This document shows positions 55,240 to 64,000 of a DNA stretch of 64,000 nt, piece by piece. The DNA lies in assembly GCF_003696365.1 (NCBI RefSeq), contig NZ_RFFM01000001.1, forward strand, positions 1,565,852 through 1,629,851. Reading direction: 5' to 3'. The first letter of the stretch is position 1. Each line of letters opens with the position of its first letter. This DNA is from Stutzerimonas zhaodongensis (GTDB lineage: Bacteria; Pseudomonadota; Gammaproteobacteria; Pseudomonadales; Pseudomonadaceae). Under the pieces are notes generated by a model. That model saw only the letters and a program-made list of their open reading frames with translations. It was not told where the DNA came from and made no database searches. Position numbers and translations under genes: made by a program.

Positions 55240-55881
55240 TCACGCCTCTCCACGAGCCAGATCATCCAGTTTCAGCTGTAGCCCACCAATAGCGGCATCC
55301 TGCGACAGCAATTCTTTCGCCTTGGAATAGGCCGCGTGCGCCTCGTCGGGCCGTTCAAGCTTGACCAGCAGATCACCGCGCAACTCTTCGCGGCTCGCAG
55401 CGAACGCTTCAGCAGCTTTACCTTCCAGAAGCGCGAGCCCTTCTTCCGCTTTGTTCTGCGCGGCAAGAATACGGGCCAGGCGTTGGCGAGCCAGTTCCTC
55501 GAGCGTCTTGTCGGCAGGCTTGTTCAGTACGCTCTGCAACTCGCTTGCTGCTTCATCGAGACGGCCTGATTCAACCGCTACTTTGGCTACGAACAAGCTG
55601 CCGTACTGCGCGTAATGAGTTCCAGCGAACTCCTTCTGCAGAAGGCTACCCAGGCGTGACACCTCCGCCGTGTCCACCTCGCCATTACTCAATGCCGCGT
55701 TCAACAGCTGCTGATACGTGGCCGATGCGCTTTGCGCCTGATTGATCTGATGCTTTTGCCAAAACTGCCAGCCAAACACCAATACCAGCGCGAGTGCGCC
55801 CCCCAGCAGCAGAGGCTTGCCGTTGCGCTGCCACCATTCCTTGACCTGCGCCAGCTGTTCTTCATCGGTACCCGAGGTCAC
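55240..55881 (-). CDS. yfgM: YfgM-family translocon-associated TPR protein
   Basis: A 213-aa inner-membrane protein with one N-terminal transmembrane helix (PLLLGGALALVLVFGWQFW, residues 23-41) and a periplasmic TPR domain. YfgM is an ancillary factor of the SecYEG translocon that works with periplasmic chaperones, fitting its place beside bamB. The start is a GTG at 55881 with AAGGAG seven bases upstream. It follows hisS by 39 bp. Confidence 0.93.
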   Translation of the reverse strand: MTSGTDEEQLAQVKEWWQRNGKPLLLGGALALVLVFGWQFWQKHQINQAQSASATYQQLLNAALSNGEVDTAEVSRLGSLLQKEFAGTHYAQYGSLFVAKVAVESGRLDEAASELQSVLNKPADKTLEELARQRLARILAAQNKAEEGLALLEGKAAEAFAASREELRGDLLVKLERPDEAHAAYSKAKELLSQDAAIGGLQLKLDDLARGEA

Positions 55882-55920
55882 ACTGTCACTCCTTACTTCG
55901 CTGAATTCAAACCGGTCCGA

Positions 55921-57204
55921 TCAAGCCAGACAGGCGGCCAGACGCTCGGGCAGAGCATCCCAGGCAATGCTTTGTTGCTCGCTGTCGTCTCGTAGCGGCT
56001 TGCAACCTACCACGCGCCCGGCTAGTTCGTCGTCACCCAGAATCAACGCGAATAGAGCGCCGCTCTTGTCAGCTTTCTTAAATTGGCTCTTGAAACTACC
56101 GCCGCCTGCGTTAACGAGAAGTCGAAGGCCCGGCAAGGCGTCGCGGAGCCGTTCCGCCAATCCCAGCGCGGCCAGTTCCGCCGCCTCGCCGAAAGCACAA
56201 ATGAAGGCATGTGCCGGCAGATTGAGTTCTTCTGGAACCAGCTCAAGAGTCTCCATCAGCAGAACCAGGCGCTCGATGCCCATGGCGAAACCTACACCCG
56301 GCGTCGGTTTGCCGCCGAACTGGCTGACCAGCCCGTCATAGCGGCCGCCAGCACAAACAGTTCCCTGCGAGCCGAGTTTGTCGGTTACCCACTCGAATAC
56401 AGTACGTCCGTAATAATCCAGGCCACGAACCAGCTTCGGGTTGATCTCAAAGGCGATGCCGGCCGCGTCTAGCCGACGCTTGAGTCCGTCGAAGTGCGCA
56501 CGCGATTCGTCGTCAAGGTAGTCATGCAATGTCGGCGCGTCGGCTAGCAATGACTGAGTCTGATCATTCTTGCTATCCAGGATACGCAGAGGATTGGTGG
56601 TCAGACGGCGCTGGCTGTCTTCGTCCAACTGATCGAAATGCTGCTGCAGGTAGCTCACCAGCGCATCACGATAAGTCGCTCGCGCCTCGCTCGATCCCAG
56701 GCTGTTGAGCTGCAGCGTGACAGCGTCCGACATGCCCAGCTTCTTCCACAGCCGAGCAGTCAATACGATCAGTTCAGCATCAATGTCCGGCCCAGGCTGA
56801 TTGAAGACTTCCACACCGATCTGATGAAACTGGCGATAACGCCCTTTCTGCGGCTTCTCGTAGCGAAACATAGGGCCGGCATACCAGAGCTTCTGCACCT
56901 GCCCACCACCGGTCATCCCATGCTCAAGCACAGCGCGCACGCACCCTGCAGTGCCTTCCGGACGCAACGTCAACGACTCTTCATTGCGGTCGAGGAAGGT
57001 ATACATCTCCTTGTCGACCACGTCGGTTCCTTCGCCGATTCCGCGCGCGAACAGGTCGGTAAACTCAAGAATCGGTAAACGGATTTCGCTGTAACCATAG
57101 CTATCGAGAAGCTGTGCGAAAGTTGTTTCAAGATAACGCCAGACCGGAGTCTGTGCTGGCAGGATATCGTTCATGCCACGAATGGCTTGCAGGGACTTGC
57201 TCAA
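55921..57204 (-). CDS. hisS: Histidyl-tRNA synthetase
   Basis: Charges tRNA-His. 427 aa, class II. N-terminal GMNDILP, motif 2 ([21 protein letters not shown]), the HisA motif [16 protein letters not shown] and [13 protein letters not shown] are all present, and the C-terminal anticodon-binding domain ends in [10 protein letters not shown]. Sits between ispG and yfgM in the conserved order. Confidence 0.97.
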   Translation of the reverse strand: MSKSLQAIRGMNDILPAQTPVWRYLETTFAQLLDSYGYSEIRLPILEFTDLFARGIGEGTDVVDKEMYTFLDRNEESLTLRPEGTAGCVRAVLEHGMTGGGQVQKLWYAGPMFRYEKPQKGRYRQFHQIGVEVFNQPGPDIDAELIVLTARLWKKLGMSDAVTLQLNSLGSSEARATYRDALVSYLQQHFDQLDEDSQRRLTTNPLRILDSKNDQTQSLLADAPTLHDYLDDESRAHFDGLKRRLDAAGIAFEINPKLVRGLDYYGRTVFEWVTDKLGSQGTVCAGGRYDGLVSQFGGKPTPGVGFAMGIERLVLLMETLELVPEELNLPAHAFICAFGEAAELAALGLAERLRDALPGLRLLVNAGGGSFKSQFKKADKSGALFALILGDDELAGRVVGCKPLRDDSEQQSIAWDALPERLAACLA

Positions 57205-57218
57205 TTCGATTCCTTAAA

Positions 57219-58331
57219 TCAGCTGCGCAGAATCAGCGCAGCATCTGTCTCGGCCTTTTCTGCAGCCTTGCGACGAATCAGCTGCTCCAATTCGTCAACC
57301 AGATTTTCATTGTTCAGTTTTTGCGCAGGTTTGCCATCGATATAGATGAGGTTGTTCGGTGTCCCGCCGGTTAAACCAATGTGAGCTTCCTTGGCCTCGC
57401 CCGGCCCGTTGACGACGCAGCCGATGACCGCGACGTCCAGCGGCACCAACAAATCGTCGAGTCGCCCTTCGAGCTCATTCATGGTCTTGACCACATCGAA
57501 GTTCTGCCGAGAGCAGCTCGGGCAGGCGATGAAGTTGATCCCCCGCGAACGAAGACGCAGTGACTTGAGGATGTCGAAGCCAACCTTGATCTCTTCAACC
57601 GGATCAGCCGCCAAAGAAATCCGGATGGTGTCACCGATGCCTTCAGCCAACAACATGCCCAAGCCCACAGCGGATTTCACGGTACCAGAGCGCAAGCCAC
57701 CAGCTTCAGTGATACCCAGATGCAGCGGCTGCTCGATCTTATCCGCCAACAGCCGGTAGGCAGCAACGGCCATAAACACATCTGAGGCTTTCACACTGAC
57801 TTTGAAGTCTGGAAAGTTGAGCCTGTCCAAATGCTCGACATGGCGAAGAGCAGATTCCACCAGGGCTTCCGGAGTTGGCTCGCCGTATTTTTTCTGCAGG
57901 TCTTTTTCAAGGGATCCCGCATTCACACCAATCCGAATCGGTATTCCACGGTCCCGCGCAGCCTCTACCACCGCCCGGACACGATCCTCGCGGCCAATGT
58001 TGCCCGGATTGATCCGCAAGCAATCCACGCCGAGTTCGGCAACCCGAAGCGCGATCTGATAGTCGAAATGAATATCGGCCACCAGCGGCAATGTCACACG
58101 CTGTTTGATCTTCCCAAAGGCTTCGGCTGCTTCCATGGAAGGCACAGAGACGCGCACGATGTCAGCACCCGCATTCTGCAAGCGTTCGATCTGACCTACC
58201 GTCGCGTCCACATCGCAAGTTTCGGTATTGGTCATGCTCTGAACGGCGATAGGCGCATCGCCACCGACCGGGACATTGCCCACCCAAATCTTTCGGGTCA
58301 CGCGGCGTTTGATGGGGGACTCACTATGCAT
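57219..58331 (-). CDS. ispG: 4-hydroxy-3-methylbut-2-enyl diphosphate synthase (IspG)
   Basis: [4Fe-4S] enzyme of the non-mevalonate isoprenoid pathway that converts MEcPP to HMBPP with flavodoxin or ferredoxin. 370 aa with the cluster Cys in [10 protein letters not shown] and [16 protein letters not shown], and the N-terminal TIM-barrel start [17 protein letters not shown]. Starts two bases after rodZ ends. Confidence 0.97.
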   Translation of the reverse strand: MHSESPIKRRVTRKIWVGNVPVGGDAPIAVQSMTNTETCDVDATVGQIERLQNAGADIVRVSVPSMEAAEAFGKIKQRVTLPLVADIHFDYQIALRVAELGVDCLRINPGNIGREDRVRAVVEAARDRGIPIRIGVNAGSLEKDLQKKYGEPTPEALVESALRHVEHLDRLNFPDFKVSVKASDVFMAVAAYRLLADKIEQPLHLGITEAGGLRSGTVKSAVGLGMLLAEGIGDTIRISLAADPVEEIKVGFDILKSLRLRSRGINFIACPSCSRQNFDVVKTMNELEGRLDDLLVPLDVAVIGCVVNGPGEAKEAHIGLTGGTPNNLIYIDGKPAQKLNNENLVDELEQLIRRKAAEKAETDAALILRS

Positions 58332-58333
58332 GA

Positions 58334-59326
58334 TTACTGTCCGAGCTTGAGGCGCGCCGTTTCACCGCGCGTTTTGCCAGAGAGACTGACGGCTTCGCCA
58401 TTGAAGGCAACCTGGACGCCGGAGGCAAAGCCCAGATGAAGATCCAGCGGTGTTTTACCGACCAGGGTGCGACTGCTGCCCGCCTTTGCGAGTCCGCTGT
58501 ACAGCACTTTTCCGTCAGCATCAGTAACTCGGGTCCAGCAGTCCGCTGTGAAATCCAGCGTAAGACGGCCTTCACCCGCTGCAACTGGCTCAGCCTCAGG
58601 AACTGATGCGGGCGCTGTACTAGCATCCGGAGCAACAGTCGGTGCATCGGCGGACGGCGCAGCGGCACTCTGCTCTGCCGTAGTACTGGCGGGGCTTTCC
58701 GTTACAGCCTGTTCACCCAAGGGGAGTGGCTCGGTTGCAGAGTCAGGGGCGCCCTCTTCGGCAATCGATGGCACAGGATCAGAGGATTGCTCGGGAGCGG
58801 TCTCGACCGGCTCTTCAGCGCGATCCAACAGGTGAATCTCAGTCGTCCCGTCCGCAGCTTCGACTTCTATGCGCTCGAGGGCCGTTACGGACCGGCCGGA
58901 CTCGGTTCGAGCCGAACGGTCCTGCCACCAGAGAAACGCACCCACGCCGATCACCAGGGTCAGGATGAACGTAAAGAAGCGCACCATCATTCGAGACAGG
59001 CGCACGGGCTGATCGATATGACCGAGGCTGTTGACGCTGCTACCGGTGGCATCGGTCCCGGTGTGCTGGTCAAATTGTTGAACGAGACGATTCTGATCCA
59101 GGCCCAGCAATTTGGCATAGGCCCGAACATAACCTCGGGCAAAGGTGTGGCCTGGCAGCTGACTGAAGTCTCCGGCCTCGATCTGAGTCAGCGAGCGCTC
59201 GGACAGATTGAGCTGCTTGGCCACCGAAGAAAGGGGCCAGCTTTTGCTTTCGCGCGCGGCGCGCAACGTTTCTCCAGGATTGGCCAGAGGCGTCGAGGCA
59301 GCGGCTTCAGAGTGTGGCGCTATCAT
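58334..59326 (-). CDS. rodZ: Cell-shape protein RodZ
   Basis: Membrane protein that links MreB to the envelope. 330 aa. Cytoplasmic HTH (about 19-85, [36 protein letters not shown]), one TM helix near 114-130 ([17 protein letters not shown]), a long Ala/Pro/Glu-rich periplasmic linker (about 150-245) and a C-terminal DUF4115 beta domain ([24 protein letters not shown]). Overlaps pilF by four bases. Confidence 0.95.
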   Translation of the reverse strand: MIAPHSEAAASTPLANPGETLRAARESKSWPLSSVAKQLNLSERSLTQIEAGDFSQLPGHTFARGYVRAYAKLLGLDQNRLVQQFDQHTGTDATGSSVNSLGHIDQPVRLSRMMVRFFTFILTLVIGVGAFLWWQDRSARTESGRSVTALERIEVEAADGTTEIHLLDRAEEPVETAPEQSSDPVPSIAEEGAPDSATEPLPLGEQAVTESPASTTAEQSAAAPSADAPTVAPDASTAPASVPEAEPVAAGEGRLTLDFTADCWTRVTDADGKVLYSGLAKAGSSRTLVGKTPLDLHLGFASGVQVAFNGEAVSLSGKTRGETARLKLGQ

Positions 59327-60090
59327 CGTTGCTCCGCTAGAAACTGTTGATATTCAGGACTACCCGGATAGAGGCGCTTGAGCTGCAGACCCAGGCTAGC
59401 CGCCTGATCTCGGTCCTGATGAATGTTCGCAAGGCGGATACCCAGAAGCAGACTGCGCGCGTTCTGCTCGGAGAGGCTGCTGAACCCCTCGTAATAACGT
59501 TTGGCCGGCACGTACTGCTTGTCCTCGTAAGCCATCAGAGCCAACTCAAGCAAAGCACGTGGCTGACGACTGTCGAGGCGCAGGGAGCGGGTGAAATAGG
59601 TTTCCGCCTGTTCGCGCTGACCGAGCTGGAGCGCGGTCATGCCCATATTCTGAAAGACGTGGGAGCGGCCCGAATAGAGGTTGTCCTCGGCAGCTTTGGC
59701 GAATCGCTCCATCGCTTCCTGATAGCGCTTCTGTTCGAACAGAAAGCTGCCGTAGTTATTCAGGATGCGTGCATCGTTACGGCTGGAAAGCGCCTTACGA
59801 TAGTGTTCGTCAGCGAGCTGGTTTTCCATCTCGTTCTGGAAAACCAACGCCAGCGCAGCATGTGCGTCAGCGCTACTCGGATCAAGCTCGAGCGCTTTAC
59901 GCAACGGCGTCTTGGCCCGCGAAGCTTCACCCTGTTGTAGATAGCCGATACCAAGCTGAACGTACGCGTCTCGCGCCTCGTCGCGCCCTTCCGACGTCCG
60001 CATCGGATTACCCGACCCGGAAGACACACAGCCAGCTATGAGGCCGGCGAAAAGAAAAAGCAGCGCAACGCGCAAAATCATCAACAGCAT
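59323..60090 (-). CDS. pilF: Type IV pilus pilotin PilF (PilW)
   Basis: Lipoprotein that takes the secretin PilQ to the outer membrane. 255 aa with lipobox LIAGC (Cys near 21) and about six TPR units (AYVQLGIGYLQQGEASRAKTPLRKAL and repeats). An ATG at 60081 gives a three-residue shorter N-terminus. Between rlmN and rodZ as in other pseudomonads, which shows that type IV pili are part of this organism's biology. Confidence 0.94.
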   Translation of the reverse strand: MLLMILRVALLFLFAGLIAGCVSSGSGNPMRTSEGRDEARDAYVQLGIGYLQQGEASRAKTPLRKALELDPSSADAHAALALVFQNEMENQLADEHYRKALSSRNDARILNNYGSFLFEQKRYQEAMERFAKAAEDNLYSGRSHVFQNMGMTALQLGQREQAETYFTRSLRLDSRQPRALLELALMAYEDKQYVPAKRYYEGFSSLSEQNARSLLLGIRLANIHQDRDQAASLGLQLKRLYPGSPEYQQFLAEQR

Positions 60091-60095
60091 CTCCC

Positions 60096-61244
60096 TCAGG
60101 AACGGTTCGAGGCAACGGGCGCCGTCACTGGCTCAGACTGCAGCTCGCGCACCGCGATGTACCGCTCGCTTCGGCGTGTCCGATCCAGCACCTGACCAAC
60201 GAGTTGACCGCAGGCGGCATCGATATCTTCGCCACGAGTAGTACGCACCGTTACATTGTGCCCGGCTTTGTGGAGGATGTCCTGAAAACGACGGATTGCA
60301 TTGTTGCTAGGCCGCTCATATCCGGAATGCGGAAAGGGATTGAACGGAATCAGGTTGATCTTGCAGGGAATCTTGGCCAAAAGTTTGACCATTTCCTCGG
60401 CGTGTTCGGGCTGATCGTTCACGCCCTGCAGTAGCGTGTATTCAATCGTCAGGACCCGCTTTTCGCCTAAGTTGGAGATGTACCGCTGACAAGAAGCAAG
60501 CAGCACGTCCAATGGATACTTCTTGTTGATCGGCACTAACTGATCACGCAATGCATCATTTGGTGCATGCAGCGACAAAGCAAGAGAGACGTCAATAACC
60601 TTGGACAGCTCGTCGATCATCGGCACAACACCGGAGGTCGAGAGCGTGACCTTGCGCTTGGATATACCGTAGCCAAGATCGTCCATCATGATATGCATGG
60701 CTGCGACAACATTATCGAAGTTCAGCAAAGGCTCGCCCATGCCCATCATCACCACATTGGTAATGGCGCGATCGACTTTCGCCGGAATGCTGCCAAATGA
60801 CTTGTTGGCAATCCAAACTTGACCGATCACCTCGGCAGCGGTGAGATTACTATTGAAGCCTTGTTTGCCGGTCGAGCAGAAACTGCAATCCAGGGCGCAG
60901 CCAGCTTGAGAGGAGACGCAAAGGGTGCCTCGCCCCCCCTGGGGAATGTAAACGGTTTCCACACAACTTCCCGAAGCCACCCGAACGACCCATTTGCGGG
61001 TACCGTCGGTTGAAATGTCTTCGCTGACGACTTCAGGACCTCGGATCTCGGCAGAGGCCTTGAGCTTTTCGCGCAGGGCCTTGCCGATGTTGCTCATGGC
61101 ATCGAAATCATCGATGCCAAAATGGTGGATCCACTTCATGACCTGACCGGCACGAAAACGCTTCTCCCCGATTGAATCGAAGAAGTTTTCCAACTGGGGC
61201 TGAGTCAGCCCAAGTAGATTTACTTTACCGGTCGTAGCAGTCAT
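60096..61244 (-). CDS. rlmN: 23S rRNA/tRNA adenine-C2 methyltransferase RlmN
   Basis: Radical SAM enzyme that methylates A2503 of 23S rRNA and A37 of some tRNAs. 382 aa. The cluster motif is C116-x3-C120-x2-C123 (CALDCSFC). C345 in DIDAACGQL is the conserved mechanistic Cys near the C-terminus; its partner is the earlier conserved Cys region. It lies between ndk (20-bp gap) and pilF. Confidence 0.97.
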   Translation of the reverse strand: MTATTGKVNLLGLTQPQLENFFDSIGEKRFRAGQVMKWIHHFGIDDFDAMSNIGKALREKLKASAEIRGPEVVSEDISTDGTRKWVVRVASGSCVETVYIPQGGRGTLCVSSQAGCALDCSFCSTGKQGFNSNLTAAEVIGQVWIANKSFGSIPAKVDRAITNVVMMGMGEPLLNFDNVVAAMHIMMDDLGYGISKRKVTLSTSGVVPMIDELSKVIDVSLALSLHAPNDALRDQLVPINKKYPLDVLLASCQRYISNLGEKRVLTIEYTLLQGVNDQPEHAEEMVKLLAKIPCKINLIPFNPFPHSGYERPSNNAIRRFQDILHKAGHNVTVRTTRGEDIDAACGQLVGQVLDRTRRSERYIAVRELQSEPVTAPVASNRS

Positions 61245-61264
61245 CAGAATTCACCTTCGCCTGA

Positions 61265-61696
61265 TCAGCGAATGCGGGCGCACACTTCGGTGGCGGAAAA
61301 GAAGTAGGCGATTTCGCGCGCAGCGGACGCCTCGGAATCGGAACCATGAACCGCGTTTTCGTCGATGGACACCGCGAAATCAGCGCGAATGGTGCCAGGT
61401 GCCGCTTCTTTCGGGTTGGTAGCCCCCATCAGCTCACGATTCTTGGCGATAGCGTCTTCACCTTCCAGAACTTGCACGATTACCGGGCCGGAAACCATGA
61501 AAGCGACCAGATCCTTGAAGAAACCGCGCTCGCTGTGCTCAGCGTAGAAACCGCCAGCTTCGCGCTCGGATAGCTGAACCATCTTCGAAGCGACGACACG
61601 CAGGCCTGCTTTTTCGAAACGGGAGGTGATCTCGCCAACAACATTCTTGGCGACGGCATCAGGCTTGATGATGGAGAAAGTGCGTTGCAGGGCCAT
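61265..61696 (-). CDS. ndk: Nucleoside diphosphate kinase
   Basis: Balances NTP pools by phosphate transfer through a phospho-histidine. 143 aa with catalytic H117 in ENAVHGSDS and the N-terminal [11 protein letters not shown]. Precedes rlmN on the minus strand. Confidence 0.97.
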   Translation of the reverse strand: MALQRTFSIIKPDAVAKNVVGEITSRFEKAGLRVVASKMVQLSEREAGGFYAEHSERGFFKDLVAFMVSGPVIVQVLEGEDAIAKNRELMGATNPKEAAPGTIRADFAVSIDENAVHGSDSEASAAREIAYFFSATEVCARIR

Positions 61697-61735
61697 TTGT
61701 AACTCCAGAAATCTAAAGGTTAAGCGAACAAGTAA

Positions 61736-61756
61736 ACCCGCGAATTATACGCGGGT
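61736..61756 (-). promoter_or_regulatory. Hairpin containing a TATAAT box between iscX and ndk
   Basis: ACCCGCG-N7-CGCGGGT. Read on the minus strand its loop contains TATAAT, a consensus -10 element about 40 bp upstream of the ndk ATG, so the stem may serve both as a weak terminator for the isc genes and as part of the ndk promoter. No good -35 box was picked out. The rest of 61697-61852 is unremarkable. Confidence 0.45.
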
Positions 61757-61852
61757 CCTTTGTGAAAATATAAGAGCAGTGGTCGGGTACCGAATTAGGA
61801 CTGATGCCATAGTTCGAACGAGGCACATCAGCCCGCTCCCTGAAGAACCTCC

Positions 61853-62050
61853 CTAGACCTCTTCGATCCAGGCGGCCTGTATCGCTTCGAGAACTTTCTC
61901 CCCGCCGCGCTTCGGGTCATCCGAAAAGTCCGGCAACTCAATGACCCAACGGTGCAGCTGGACAAAGTTTACATAACGGGGATCGACATCCGGCTTGCTC
62001 TCGGATAATTCGATAGCGATATCCAATACGTCAGCCCATTTCAGCGCCAT
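61853..62050 (-). CDS. iscX: Fe-S assembly regulator IscX
   Basis: A 65-aa acidic protein that binds IscS and modulates iron delivery. Matches the family: LKWADVLDIAIELSE, DPRYVNFVQLHRWVIELPDF and the C-terminal AIQAAWIEE. Last gene of the isc operon, 14 bp after fdx. Confidence 0.96.
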   Translation of the reverse strand: MALKWADVLDIAIELSESKPDVDPRYVNFVQLHRWVIELPDFSDDPKRGGEKVLEAIQAAWIEEV

Positions 62051-62064
62051 GCTTCACCCCGCAC

Positions 62065-62403
62065 TCAATGGCCTTCCGAAACCTGATTGATTGTGTACTT
62101 GGGGATCTCGACAACAAGGTCAACGTCCGCCACTGCAACCTGACAGGACAAACGCGAATTGGGCTCGAGCCCCCAAGCCTTGTCCAGCATGTCATCCTCC
62201 AGCTCATCTGATGCTTCGAGCGAAGTAAAGCCCTCGCGAATCACCACATGGCAGGTAGTACAAGCACACGACTTTTCACAAGCATGCTCAATATCAATGC
62301 CGTTTCGAAGAGCAGCGTCCAACACCGTCTCACCGGGCTGCGCGTCCACCACAGCCCCTTCTGGACAATGGTCGGCGTGAGGCAGGAATACTATTTGCGG
62401 CAT
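62065..62403 (-). CDS. fdx: [2Fe-2S] ferredoxin of the isc operon
   Basis: A 112-aa adrenodoxin-type ferredoxin that supplies electrons for cluster assembly. Ligands C42, C48, C51 and C87 (CEKSCACTTC and LSCQV). Five bases after hscA. Confidence 0.97.
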   Translation of the reverse strand: MPQIVFLPHADHCPEGAVVDAQPGETVLDAALRNGIDIEHACEKSCACTTCHVVIREGFTSLEASDELEDDMLDKAWGLEPNSRLSCQVAVADVDLVVEIPKYTINQVSEGH

Positions 62404-62408
62404 CTAAA

Positions 62409-64000
62409 TCAATCCTCGATATCGTTAAGCCGCCGACCAGCCAGCGCGGCCTTGACGGTGGAATCCAATCTGCGTGCGGCAAAGGCATCGGTAATCTGGC
62501 TCAAACGCTTGATCTGACGCTCGATGGCGAGTTCATCCTGGCTGTCGAGTAGCTCACGCAGCTCTTGCATCTGGGTTTCGATGGCGACGCGCTCCTCTTT
62601 GCTGAGCAGACGTTCGCCATCGGCAGCAAGCGCTGCCTCCACCGCCTCAAGCAACCGCCGAGCATCGACCAGTTGCTCGCGCAAGGCACGAGCTGCTTTG
62701 TCCTCGCCAGCCTTGTGGAACGAATCCTCCAGCATTTTTGCAATCTCGCCATCAGTTAGCCCATAAGAAGGCTTCACCTGAATGCTCGACTCGATTCCTG
62801 ACGCGAGCTCGCGCGCCGACACGCTAAGCAATCCATCGGCGTCGACTTGAAAGGTCACGCGTATCTTCGCTGCGCCGGCCACCATTGGCGGAATGCCCCG
62901 CAACTCGAACCGCGCAAGCGAACGGCAATCGGCGATCAGTTCACGCTCACCTTGCAGCACGTGAATCATCATGGCCGACTGGCCATCTTTGTATGTGGTG
63001 AAATCCTGAGCCCGCGCAACGGGAATAGTGGTGTTGCGCGGAATGATCTTTTCCATCAGACCGCCCATCGTCTCCAACCCCAAAGACAATGGAATTACGT
63101 CGAGCAACAACAGCTCGTCGCCATCTCGATTATTGCCCGCAAGCGTCTCAGCCTGAATTGCAGCACCAATCGCAACGACTTGATCAGGATCGATATCGGT
63201 CAGCGGATCTTTACCGAACATTTCACCGACCCGCTCGCGCACGCGCGGCACGCGGGTAGAGCCACCAACCATCACAACGGCATGGACATCTTCCAGTTCA
63301 ACCGCCGAATCACGCATAGCTCGGCGGCAGGACTTGAGACTGAGCGAGATCATCGGATCGATCAGCTCATTGAGGCCTTCTCGTGTAAGGACACCCCGCC
63401 AACTGCCATAGCTGAGATCGACCGAATCTGCAGAGCTGAGCTGCTCCTTGGCATCGCAAGCGATCTTGAGCACTTCGCGCTGAGCGCCAGGATCCAGATC
63501 CTCGGATGCGTTAGCTTGCCCCAATATCCAACCGGCAATGGCATGATCAAAATCATCGCCCCCAAGCGCGGTATCACCGCCAGTGGCCAATACTTCGAAC
63601 ACGCCTTTGGTCAATCGCAGAATCGAGATATCGAACGTGCCGCCGCCCAAGTCATAGATCGCGACGACGCCTTCGGCCTCGCGGTCGAGCCCGTAGGCGA
63701 CAGCGGCGGCAGTGGGTTCGTTGAGCAAACGCAACACGTTGAGGTTGGCCAGCCGCGCAGCGTCCTTGGTCGCCTGCCGTTGCGCCTCGTCGAAATATGC
63801 CGGGACCGTTATGACCGCCCCGACCAGCTCGCCGCCCAGTACAGCTTCGGCACGCTCTCTCAAAGAGCGGAGGATCTCAGCAGACACTTCTACAGGGCTC
63901 TTCGCGCCTTGTATCGTCTCGATGAAAGGCATTTGCGACTGCCCTTCAGTAAATCGATAAGGCAGCTGACCACCCAGTTGCTTCACATCCCCGATACCGC
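62409..64000 (-). CDS. hscA: Fe-S chaperone HscA, N-terminus cut by window edge
   Basis: Specialised Hsp70 that transfers clusters from IscU with HscB. About 530 residues are visible and the frame continues to the window edge, so roughly 90 N-terminal residues are missing. Visible are [49 protein letters not shown] (ATPase) and the substrate-binding domain. A GTG at 63986 is an internal codon, not the start. Upstream isc genes lie outside the window. Confidence 0.96.
   Translation of the reverse strand, partial: GIGDVKQLGGQLPYRFTEGQSQMPFIETIQGAKSPVEVSAEILRSLRERAEAVLGGELVGAVITVPAYFDEAQRQATKDAARLANLNVLRLLNEPTAAAVAYGLDREAEGVVAIYDLGGGTFDISILRLTKGVFEVLATGGDTALGGDDFDHAIAGWILGQANASEDLDPGAQREVLKIACDAKEQLSSADSVDLSYGSWRGVLTREGLNELIDPMISLSLKSCRRAMRDSAVELEDVHAVVMVGGSTRVPRVRERVGEMFGKDPLTDIDPDQVVAIGAAIQAETLAGNNRDGDELLLLDVIPLSLGLETMGGLMEKIIPRNTTIPVARAQDFTTYKDGQSAMMIHVLQGERELIADCRSLARFELRGIPPMVAGAAKIRVTFQVDADGLLSVSARELASGIESSIQVKPSYGLTDGEIAKMLEDSFHKAGEDKAARALREQLVDARRLLEAVEAALAADGERLLSKEERVAIETQMQELRELLDSQDELAIERQIKRLSQITDAFAARRLDSTVKAALAGRRLNDIED

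Noticed and set aside
62409-63986. GTG at 63986 as the hscA start
   Set aside because: The frame stays open to the window edge and about 90 family residues are missing upstream, so the gene is cut by the edge.

Overview
The window looks like a chromosomal segment of a Pseudomonas sensu lato species; I favour a Stutzerimonas/stutzeri-type organism but cannot prove it. The reasons are the high GC content, overlapping ATGA-type gene junctions, and runs of genes in the order I remember from P. aeruginosa: prfB-lysS; bfd-bfr-grxD and argF-ABC ATPase; tadA-multicopper oxidase-guaA-guaB-xseA; M23 peptidase, oprC, leuA, nitrilase-like amidase and aminotransferase; der-bamB-yfgM-hisS-ispG-rodZ-pilF-rlmN-ndk-iscX-fdx-hscA. 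I saw no rRNA, tRNA, CRISPR array, prophage or insertion sequence. Genes run off both ends: an acyl-CoA ligase at the left and hscA at the right.

Region 1 (1-9.4 kb) is the most unusual part. A compact six-gene minus-strand operon encodes a PaaI-type thioesterase, an ACAD10/11-type acyl-CoA dehydrogenase, an SDR, an APH-fold kinase of the ACAD10/11 and LvaA type, a SurE-type phosphatase and an acyl-CoA ligase. A divergent TRAP transporter (dctPQM) lies next to it. The set reads as a phosphorylation-dependent pathway for hydroxy acids with its own importer, plus a SurE phosphatase placed between the kinase and ligase genes.

Region 2 (9.4-20.1 kb) holds a DUF1704/QEGLA-motif putative peptidase related to eukaryotic MATCAP, then lysS, prfB with its programmed +1 frameshift, a DUF533 protein, an Old Yellow Enzyme, a cytoplasmic molybdopterin oxidoreductase and recJ.

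Region 3 (20.1-25.4 kb) is a 5-oxoproline utilisation locus. A divergent winged-helix regulator faces pxpA-pxpB-pxpC, a D-glutamate-cyclase/YcsI-like protein and an NRAMP-fold transporter that lacks the usual metal-binding motif. A strong AT-rich inverted repeat lies in the shared promoter region.

Region 4 (25.4-29.7 kb) has yaeQ, the iron-storage genes bfd and bfr with a Fur-box-like site, grxD, and argF translationally coupled to an orphan ABC ATPase.

Region 5 (29.7-43.5 kb) has tadA, a Tat-exported multicopper oxidase, a DUF1206 membrane protein, guaBA, a zinc-ribbon protein, xseA, an M23 peptidase, an isochorismatase-like hydrolase, an MscS channel, and a copper uptake pair (DUF2946 protein and OprC).

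Region 6 (43.7-52.5 kb) has leuA, a zinc alcohol dehydrogenase, an EamA transporter, endonuclease I, two small membrane proteins, an omega-amidase/aminotransferase pair and an E. coli-type cysE.

Region 7 (52.5-64 kb) is the conserved der-to-hscA housekeeping cluster for ribosome assembly, outer-membrane biogenesis, isoprenoids, cell shape, type IV pili and Fe-S assembly.
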